Translations under genes and position numbers: made by a program | Shown: one piece after another, positions 1 through 4,524 of the stretch | Numbering within the stretch: position 1 is the first letter of the stretch | Layout: every line of letters starts with the position of its first letter | NCBI GenBank assembly: GCA_020053845.1 | Contig: JAGVMI010000118.1 | Coordinates: 1-6,204, forward strand | From: Candidatus Babeliales bacterium | Lineage (GTDB): Bacteria > Babelota > Babeliae > Babelales > Vermiphilaceae | Reading direction: 5' to 3' | Length of the DNA: 6,204 nt | The notes under the pieces: model-generated | Databases searched by the model: none | Told to the model about the DNA's origin: nothing | What the model saw: only the letters and a program-made list of their open reading frames with translations

Positions 1-1212
1 AAAAGTAAATGCTGGCGCTGGATGCGTTGGCATCACAAGGACATCAACTTCCTTAAACGCATGTGCAAATGATGCACGAATTGCGCGACGCACGTTTTGC
101 GCCTTTTCGTAGAATGCGCCTGCGTGCCCTGCCGAAAGTACATAGTTACCTATCATAATGCGCGCACGCACCTCTGGGCCAAAGCCATCATGGCGAGATC
201 TTTTGTACAGCTCGCTCAAGTTATTTGATTTCGCACGCGCTCCATAGCGTACGCCATCAAAACGCGCAAGATTTGATGCTGCTTCTGCACGACTGATGAT
301 AAAGTAAGTTGCTGCGCTGTAATCAAGAATAGGAAGCGAGATGCGTTTAATAACACCACCAGCTTTTTCGAGCTCGCGAATGCCTTCATTAACTGCATTC
401 ACAACTTCCTGATCCATACCTTGCGCATTAATGGCGTTATCAACAACACCAATACGCAAACCTTTTTCAATGCCGCGCTCGAGTTCAAGCGTATAGTCAA
501 CTTTCTCAACGGGAATGCTGGAGAAGTCGTTAATATCATAGCCAGCAATCTCCGAAAGAACCGCCGCGCTATCATATGCAGAGCGTGTGAATATCCCCAC
601 TTGATCAAGTGAAGATCCATAGGCCACCACCCCATAGCGTGAAATCAAGCCATACGTTGGCTTGAGGCCCATAATGCCGCAAAACGCCGCTGGCTGGCGT
701 ACCGACCCGCCAGTTTCAGTACCAAGTGCCCAGGGAACAAGTCCCGCTGCAACTGCTACTGCTGATCCGCCACTTGAACCACCAGGAACACGTGATGTAT
801 CCCATGGATTTTTAGTTTTCTGATATGCAGACGTTTCTGTAGAGCTGCCCATGGCAAACTCATCCATATTTGCACGCCCAATAAGGGGCGCGCCCGCGTG
901 CTTAAGGCGATTTATAACCGTTGAATCCTTCACAGCAGTAAAGCCTTCAAGGATCTTCGATGCGCACGTCATGCGGCGTGATTCCATGGAAATATTATCT
1001 TTAATAAGTCCAGGAATGCCGGTAAGTTTGCCTTGGGATGTCTGAAATTTCTCTATCGAGTCGACATCAAATACTTCAAGTGCACTTTTAAGTTCTGGAT
1101 CAAAAGCTTCAAATCGACGCACACAATACTCAATCACTTCACGTGGTGATAATTCTTTGCGTGCCAATAAACCTTGGAGTTCTTTAATAGTCGCAAAAGC
1201 AAGATTCTTCAT
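1..1212 (-). CDS. gatA: Asp-tRNA(Asn)/Glu-tRNA(Gln) amidotransferase subunit A, 3' end cut off by the window
   Basis: GatA is the amidase subunit of the cytoplasmic GatCAB complex. It releases ammonia from glutamine, which GatB uses to convert Glu-tRNA(Gln) or Asp-tRNA(Asn) to the amide form. The visible 404 codons begin MKNLAFATIKEL and are open to the left edge; family members have about 485 residues, so roughly 80 C-terminal residues are missing. The amidase-signature Ser-cisSer-Lys triad is complete: Lys71 in GLIKDNI, Ser146 in VPGGSSGGSA and Ser170 in ETGGSVRQPAAF, with the spacing of characterised GatA proteins. NMDEFAMGSSTE, GLKPTYG, SRYG and EAASNLARFDGVRYG are also typical. The ATG at 1212 is preceded at 5 bases by AGAGG, which overlaps the gatC stop; the gap to gatC is 8 bases, so translation is probably coupled. 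No gatB is visible; it may follow beyond the edge. Identity is very secure; whether the substrate is Asn-tRNA, Gln-tRNA or both cannot be read here. Confidence 0.97.
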   Translation of the reverse strand, partial: MKNLAFATIKELQGLLARKELSPREVIEYCVRRFEAFDPELKSALEVFDVDSIEKFQTSQGKLTGIPGLIKDNISMESRRMTCASKILEGFTAVKDSTVINRLKHAGAPLIGRANMDEFAMGSSTETSAYQKTKNPWDTSRVPGGSSGGSAVAVAAGLVPWALGTETGGSVRQPAAFCGIMGLKPTYGLISRYGVVAYGSSLDQVGIFTRSAYDSAAVLSEIAGYDINDFSSIPVEKVDYTLELERGIEKGLRIGVVDNAINAQGMDQEVVNAVNEGIRELEKAGGVIKRISLPILDYSAATYFIISRAEAASNLARFDGVRYGARAKSNNLSELYKRSRHDGFGPEVRARIMIGNYVLSAGHAGAFYEKAQNVRRAIRASFAHAFKEVDVLVMPTHPAPAFTF

Positions 1213-1217
1213 GCATA

Positions 1218-1222
1218 CCTCT
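1218..1222 (-). promoter_or_regulatory. Ribosome binding site of gatA
   Basis: On the minus strand AGAGG stands 5 bases before the gatA ATG at 1212 and overlaps the TAG stop of gatC. An out-of-frame ATG lies 4 bases before the real start, but it is only one base from the AGAGG and is a poor initiator. The site fixes the gatA start and suggests coupling to gatC termination. Confidence 0.7.
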
Positions 1223-1505
1223 AGCTGTTTTCAATAATCCTTGGCACTACAAAGTAGTCACCCTCGCGCTCAGGAGCTCGTAAAAGGATCGCTTGAGCAT
1301 TAGCACATTCAACAACATCTTCCCGAAAGACATTCACATTTCTATGCGCATCATGGGAAAGGCACTCTTCAGCCTCGGCAACGCGAGCAGCATAGGAGAG
1401 CACTTGCTCCAACTGCTGAATTAAAGGCTCTATTTCATCCTCATGAAGCGCAATGTTAGACATTGCTGCAATTTTGAGTACTTCTTCACGGGAAATCTTT
1501 GTCAT
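1221..1505 (-). CDS. gatC: Asp-tRNA(Asn)/Glu-tRNA(Gln) amidotransferase subunit C
   Basis: GatC is the small subunit that wraps around and stabilises the GatA-GatB interface of the tRNA-dependent amidotransferase. The 94-residue product has normal family length. It shows the standard pattern: an N-terminal start MTKISREEVLKIAAMSNIAL, an acidic helix around residues 20-45 (EDEIEPLIQQLEQVLSYA), a linker with NVFREDVV near residues 58-65, then an APEREGDYFVVPRIIE tail at about 77-92. That tail corresponds to the AP-E-DGYFKVPKIIE end common to GatC proteins. The start ATG (1505-1503) overlaps the TGA stop of the upstream MATE gene as ATGA, and AAAGGG lies 5 bases before it. gatA begins 8 bases after the stop. 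The gene therefore sits in a MATE-gatC-gatA transcription unit. No unusual residue stands out. Confidence 0.96.
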   Translation of the reverse strand: MTKISREEVLKIAAMSNIALHEDEIEPLIQQLEQVLSYAARVAEAEECLSHDAHRNVNVFREDVVECANAQAILLRAPEREGDYFVVPRIIENS

Positions 1506-2914
1506 GTGTTCCCTTTAACGATTTTGACCTTCCAATCGTTACCGCGAAAGCGATTAATATATATCAGGCTCATAATAGCCGTTCCTATGTAGAACGAACC
1601 GTAAATAAGGACAAGTTTAATTGCCTGATTCTCGATTGGCAGATACGAAAACAGATACGAAACAGGAATAAAAAAGCCAAGACACACAAGTAATCTTACG
1701 TACATAACGGTCTTGACATCCCCAGCGCCTCGAAGGGCACCGGATAGTATAACTTGGAGTATATCAAAAAATGAGATAATACTCACTAGGGGAAATATAG
1801 TAGCCGCCAGCGTAGTAAATGCTCCCTTGCGATCAAAAATACCAATAACCTCTCCAGATAGCATCGAGAGTATTATTAATACGCTGAAAACAAGTATAGA
1901 TGCGAGGAAAATAGTTTTTTTGATATTGCTTTTTACCCCATGCCAGTTATTTGCCCCCAGATCGTTACTGACCAGGAACGTAATAACCTGCGCACACGCA
2001 ATACCCGGAAGCAAAGCAAATCGCTCCATCTCACGCACTATGCAGAAACTTGCTGCTGCATATTTGCCCATTGGGCATATCACTTTGCCAAGCCACATAT
2101 ACGAAGCTGCAAATACAATCTTATCAAGCGCAACAGGCCAGCTAATAAGTAGAATCTCTTTGAGATACGTTGGACTACGTAACGGCGCAAACATATCAAC
2201 GAGATAGCGCCTGGCTTCAGAGCTTGAGAGAATATACGCAAATGCAGCAACAAACATAGTTGCATACTGAATCATTGAAGCTATTGCCGAACCACGAAGC
2301 CCCAGCGCAGGAAAGCCACAATTACCTAAAATAAGTAGATAATCAAACAGCACGAACACTGCAGATCCAAGCATTACTATCTGCATAGGCGTTTTAGTAT
2401 TTTTTATTCCGCGCATAAAGCCAATAAGCGACATATATAAAAAACTAAAAAAGACGCCTACAGCTCTCATCCGCAAGAATGGCGTTCCCAGCTCTGCCAT
2501 AGCAGGTGATAGCCCATACCATGAGCAAATAAGAGGAGCCCCTACGTACAAACAAAGAGCTATGGTAGCACCTACAAAAAATGCTGCCCAAAAAGCATCA
2601 CGTACGGATCTGCCCACATCAGCAAAAGCTCCCATACCGTTAAATCGACCGCAAAGTACTGTTGCGCCAACAGAAAGCGATTCTGCCAGTTTAAGCAGTG
2701 CATGTATCAAACTATTGGTAATGCCAACAGTGGCATAAGTAGATGTAGATTCAAGCTGGCTAATAAAATAAGAATCCAACCAGTAAGGTATTGAAAATAG
2801 TAAGAGCGCGGATACATACTCAGGCATTAAATAACGCATAATAGTGCGATATGTTTCACCATACTTTGTATCGGTTATGCCAGCGATATAGCTTGCAAAA
2901 AGGCCCTTCTTCAT
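1502..2914 (-). CDS. MATE-family (MatE/NorM/DinF-like) multidrug or metabolite efflux protein
   Basis: This is an inner-membrane secondary antiporter of the MATE type, which exports compounds in exchange for Na+ or H+; the substrate cannot be told from sequence. From the ATG at 2914 the product has 470 residues, close to the usual ~450. I see about twelve hydrophobic segments in two homologous halves. Each half carries the family's hallmark loop: GFMRGIKNTKTPM (about residues 165-177) in the first and GALRGAGDVKTVM (about 392-404) in the second. LVSNDLGANNW (about 314-324) matches the region after the eighth helix, and an Asp in the first helix (YWLDSYF) is typical. A GTG at 3043 would add 43 residues without family resemblance. 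I prefer 2914 because AGAGG lies 11 bases upstream and a strong promoter would start the RNA almost on that GTG. The stop overlaps gatC. Family assignment is firm; the start is less certain. Confidence 0.92.
   Translation of the reverse strand: MKKGLFASYIAGITDTKYGETYRTIMRYLMPEYVSALLLFSIPYWLDSYFISQLESTSTYATVGITNSLIHALLKLAESLSVGATVLCGRFNGMGAFADVGRSVRDAFWAAFFVGATIALCLYVGAPLICSWYGLSPAMAELGTPFLRMRAVGVFFSFLYMSLIGFMRGIKNTKTPMQIVMLGSAVFVLFDYLLILGNCGFPALGLRGSAIASMIQYATMFVAAFAYILSSSEARRYLVDMFAPLRSPTYLKEILLISWPVALDKIVFAASYMWLGKVICPMGKYAAASFCIVREMERFALLPGIACAQVITFLVSNDLGANNWHGVKSNIKKTIFLASILVFSVLIILSMLSGEVIGIFDRKGAFTTLAATIFPLVSIISFFDILQVILSGALRGAGDVKTVMYVRLLVCLGFFIPVSYLFSYLPIENQAIKLVLIYGSFYIGTAIMSLIYINRFRGNDWKVKIVKGNT
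1511..1516 (-). promoter_or_regulatory. Ribosome binding site of gatC inside the MATE gene
   Basis: AAAGGG on the minus strand is 5 bases before the gatC ATG and lies within the last codons of the MATE gene. Together with the ATGA stop/start overlap it supports translational coupling of gatC to the transporter gene. Confidence 0.65.
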
Positions 2915-2925
2915 CTTTTTTTGAT

Positions 2926-2930
2926 CCTCT
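2926..2930 (-). promoter_or_regulatory. Probable ribosome binding site deciding the MATE start
   Basis: AGAGG on the minus strand lies 11 bases before the ATG at 2914, with an A-rich spacer. The spacing is slightly long but usable. The competing GTG at 3043 has only TAAAG directly against it, and the Met at 2959 has no purine-rich site, so this element favours 2914. Confidence 0.5.
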
Positions 2931-3004
2931 GGGATTTGGCGCGCTGCACCAAACGGCATATACAAAAGCTGATTGCTGCACCGATAGCCGAGCCGAAACT
3001 TCAA

Positions 3005-3026
3005 TAACAGGCTTAAAAGCCTATTA
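3005..3026 (-). other. 9-bp hairpin in the MATE leader
   Basis: The minus-strand RNA can fold into a 9-bp stem (one G-U pair) closed by a UUUA loop: UAAUAGGCU pairs with AGCCUGUUA. It lies about 16 bases after the predicted transcription start and about 90 bases before the preferred MATE start codon. No U-run follows, so it does not look like an intrinsic terminator for rsmG. It could stabilise the 5' end or have a regulatory role; function is unknown. Confidence 0.45.
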
Positions 3027-3048
3027 ACCTCACTTTTTTGCACCTTTA

Positions 3049-3077
3049 GTTATAGAAGAATATGGCAAGAATGTAAA
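3049..3077 (-). promoter_or_regulatory. Sigma70-type promoter for MATE-gatC-gatA
   Basis: Read on the minus strand, TTTACA (3077-3072) and TATAAC (3054-3049) are separated by exactly 17 bases. Each hexamer matches the housekeeping consensus at five of six positions. The element begins three bases after the rsmG stop codon, so the downstream genes can be transcribed independently of rsmG. Transcription would begin near 3042, on top of the first possible GTG of the MATE frame, leaving a leader of about 128 bases before the ATG at 2914. Assignment rests on sequence match alone. Confidence 0.65.
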
Positions 3078-3079
3078 AT

Positions 3080-3748
3080 TTAGTCCGCGATAAGCTCATC
3101 TGCACGCGCAAAAAAAATAAGCCTTCTTCTTTTCAAGCCTACAGTATATTCATGTTCGCGACGGTAGTATGGCATATCGCGATCTGTAGGCTCCCATGCT
3201 GTTGAAGCAAAATAGATAAGCTGCGCATTGCGATACAAACAACCAGGCTTGAACATGCGCGCTAACTCATCAGTATGCAGGGATGCCCTTGAAACAAAAA
3301 GGTCTAGTGTATAGGTGGTCTTTCTCAAGAAAGTGCGCCAGTCATAGCGACTTACTTCGATATTAGTAAGGCCCAATTGGGCAATAACATCTTCTAAAAA
3401 GTCAGCTTTTTTGTTGTTAGTTTCTATAAGTACAACAAAAAGATGCGGGTAGGCTATTTTAATCGGTAACCCAGGGAAGCCTCCGCCCGAACCCACATCC
3501 GCAACCGCTCGTAGCGATTGCATATCCATGCCTTCACCTATGGCAAGTGAATCTTGAAAATGGTAGCGGACAATAGCTGTTGGTTCTTCTATAGCCGTAA
3601 TATTCATATCAGCACTGCATGCAACGAACATCTCAAGATAACGCGCAAACTGCTGCGATTGCTGTGCAGTAAGCTTGTATCCCGCAACAAACTCATTCCA
3701 TACCTGCTCAAATTTCTTCTCAGTCACGCTAAACCTTTTTAAAACCAT
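3080..3748 (-). CDS. rsmG: 16S rRNA (guanine-N7) methyltransferase RsmG (GidB)
   Basis: RsmG uses S-adenosylmethionine to methylate N7 of G527 (E. coli numbering) of 16S rRNA in the 30S subunit; loss of the enzyme is known to give low-level streptomycin resistance. The 222-residue product has normal length. DMNITAIEEP and IVRYHFQDSL (about residues 47-68) are the family's N-terminal signature. DVGSGGGFPGLP (84-95) is the glycine-rich SAM loop, LIETNNKKADFL (107-118) holds the acidic end of the next strand (Glu109), and VSRA (152-155) is the later core motif. The usual Lys-Gly after the sixth strand appears replaced by FAS near 180-182, a mild deviation. The start is bounded by an in-frame TAG at 3760-3758; AGGTGG precedes the ATG by 13 bases. 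A GTG at 3727, with AAAGG 6 bases upstream, is an alternative. It is not beside mnmG here, its common partner elsewhere. Confidence 0.94.
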   Translation of the reverse strand: MVLKRFSVTEKKFEQVWNEFVAGYKLTAQQSQQFARYLEMFVACSADMNITAIEEPTAIVRYHFQDSLAIGEGMDMQSLRAVADVGSGGGFPGLPIKIAYPHLFVVLIETNNKKADFLEDVIAQLGLTNIEVSRYDWRTFLRKTTYTLDLFVSRASLHTDELARMFKPGCLYRNAQLIYFASTAWEPTDRDMPYYRREHEYTVGLKRRRLIFFARADELIAD

Positions 3749-3819
3749 GGATCGCCACTATCCACCTGTGCTAGGATCGACATGGGCAGGATCTTCTAAC
3801 GGATCGGGGAATCAGGGCA
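3749..3819. promoter_or_regulatory. Divergent spacer with four GGATC sequences
   Basis: This 71-base spacer separates the rsmG start from the rightward secreted-protein gene. It contains GGATC in the same orientation four times, starting at 3749, 3774, 3789 and 3801. A weak extended -10 for the rightward gene is included here and listed separately. No strong promoter pair is visible in either direction. The repeated GGATC could be chance, methylation sites or part of an operator. Confidence 0.35.
3769..3777 (+). promoter_or_regulatory. Weak extended -10 candidate for the secreted-protein gene
   Basis: TGCTAGGAT reads as a TGn-extended -10 with four of six matches to TATAAT. No convincing -35 is found at 16-18 bases upstream. 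Transcription would begin near 3784, giving a ~36-base leader. It is the best candidate I found in this spacer but remains a weak one. Confidence 0.22.
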
Positions 3820-4521
3820 ATGAAGCATATCAATTCACTCTTTATTGTAGCAGCTTTGGTGCCATGTTACAGCTTTGGTGCCGACAACGTGATCACGCTT
3901 TTTTTCAAGCCATATCCTGTGGAAGCTCAAGAAGCGGAGCGCCGGCAGGAAAAAATTAAAAAGCCCGGCAAAATAGCTCAATACACCATGGAAGCAACAT
4001 TCTACCAATCAGGCGTTGCGGGCGTATGCGCTTCATATGGAGGCTTCTTCGAAGTATCCGACCAATCGGGTCAAATCATCTTCCCACGCAAACACAGCGG
4101 CCCTGCGGTACCCATCATCGTTACCGATCGCGCCATACCGATTATCATGTTTGAACAAACCGTACATCACTGGGAACTCGAACCGGGCAGATCTGTTCAA
4201 GCATTCATGTACAACCTGCAAAAAGATGATGAATCGGGACTATATTTCTGGAATGCAACAGAACGTGAAGCGCCCAAAAGAGGACAGATACCCGTTGAGT
4301 CGATCATCATTTTTGCCAAACCAAAATGGGTCTACATTCCTCTGGGCATTACCCCAACCTCTAAAGAGCCAAATCTTGTATTGCCCGATATCTACATCAA
4401 AAAAGGCATAAATCTTACCAAGAGTGCAGCCTATCTCCTTTATTTGCTACACCTGCTAGGCCCTGTACATCCCGTAACACGGCGATCTGCAAATCACCTG
4501 TCAACGCAGGTCATTTACTAA
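3820..4521 (+). CDS. Secreted or periplasmic protein of unrecognised family
   Basis: I do not recognise this 233-residue protein. Its N-terminus is a clear signal peptide: MKHIN, a hydrophobic core (residues 6-15), then CYSFGAD with likely cleavage near residues 20-21. LVPC lacks a proper lipobox, so a lipoprotein is unlikely. A charged, Lys/Glu/Arg-rich segment follows at about 35-52, then an alternating hydrophobic body suggesting beta strands (about 55-195). Conspicuous patches are TLFFKPYP (26-33), GGFFEVSD (74-81), QIIFPRKHSG (85-94), HHWELEPG (116-123), IIIFAKPKWVYIPLG (162-176) and LPDIYIKKG (188-196). A short hydrophobic stretch at 204-214 is near the end. After Cys16 in the signal, only Cys70 remains. 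The next Met is residue 57, past the signal, so the ATG at 3820 is preferred although its ribosome site is poor (GGGGA 9 bases upstream, AGGG only 2). The signal peptide and a long uninterrupted frame argue for a real gene; the function is unknown. Confidence 0.8.
   Translation: MKHINSLFIVAALVPCYSFGADNVITLFFKPYPVEAQEAERRQEKIKKPGKIAQYTMEATFYQSGVAGVCASYGGFFEVSDQSGQIIFPRKHSGPAVPIIVTDRAIPIIMFEQTVHHWELEPGRSVQAFMYNLQKDDESGLYFWNATEREAPKRGQIPVESIIIFAKPKWVYIPLGITPTSKEPNLVLPDIYIKKGINLTKSAAYLLYLLHLLGPVHPVTRRSANHLSTQVIY
3844..3852 (-). promoter_or_regulatory. Extended -10 candidate for rsmG
   Basis: On the minus strand TGCTACAAT is a TGn-extended -10 whose hexamer TACAAT matches TATAAT at five of six positions. 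The -35 at 17 bases (CTGTAA) is poor. Transcription would start near 3837, inside the oppositely oriented secreted-protein gene, with a leader of about 90 bases to the rsmG ATG. The two gene starts would then overlap divergently. Confidence 0.33.
3851..3882. repeat. 13-bp direct repeat, 19-base period
   Basis: CAGCTTTGGTGCC occurs at 3851-3863 and again at 3870-3882, identical over 13 bases. The copies lie in the signal-peptide region of the secreted-protein gene, but in different reading frames (period 19), so protein repetition does not explain them. They flank the -35 position of the rsmG promoter candidate. Confidence 0.8.
4496..4511. terminator. Weak stem at the convergent gene ends
   Basis: ACCTG and CAGGT form a 5-bp stem with a 6-base loop just inside the end of the secreted-protein gene. 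Read on the minus strand it lies shortly after the ligase stop and is followed by GATTTGC; on the plus strand it is followed by CATTTACT. Stem and T-run are both too weak for a confident terminator. Confidence 0.15.
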
Positions 4522-4524
4522 ATA

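Noticed and set aside
399..635. Open frames on either strand between 200 and 1050 that could be read as small proteins.
   Set aside because: They lie in other frames of gatA, whose catalytic motifs run continuously through the region on the minus strand.
1713..2207. A 164-codon plus-strand open frame.
   Set aside because: It is antisense to the MATE gene, shows no domain, and the MATE motifs are on the other strand.
3005..3026. Intrinsic terminator after rsmG.
   Set aside because: The stem is fair, but no U-run follows on the minus strand and it lies downstream of a strong promoter, so a leader hairpin is the better reading.
3820..3883. Lipoprotein signal at Cys16 of the secreted protein.
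   Set aside because: The residues before the cysteine are LVP; Pro directly before Cys is not a usable lipobox, and a signal peptidase I site follows.
3675..3959. A 94-codon plus-strand open frame spanning the divergent spacer.
   Set aside because: It overlaps rsmG and the signal-peptide gene in a different frame and has no coherent protein features.
4016..4411. A 131-codon plus-strand open frame.
   Set aside because: It is a shifted frame inside the secreted-protein gene, without a plausible start site or recognisable sequence.
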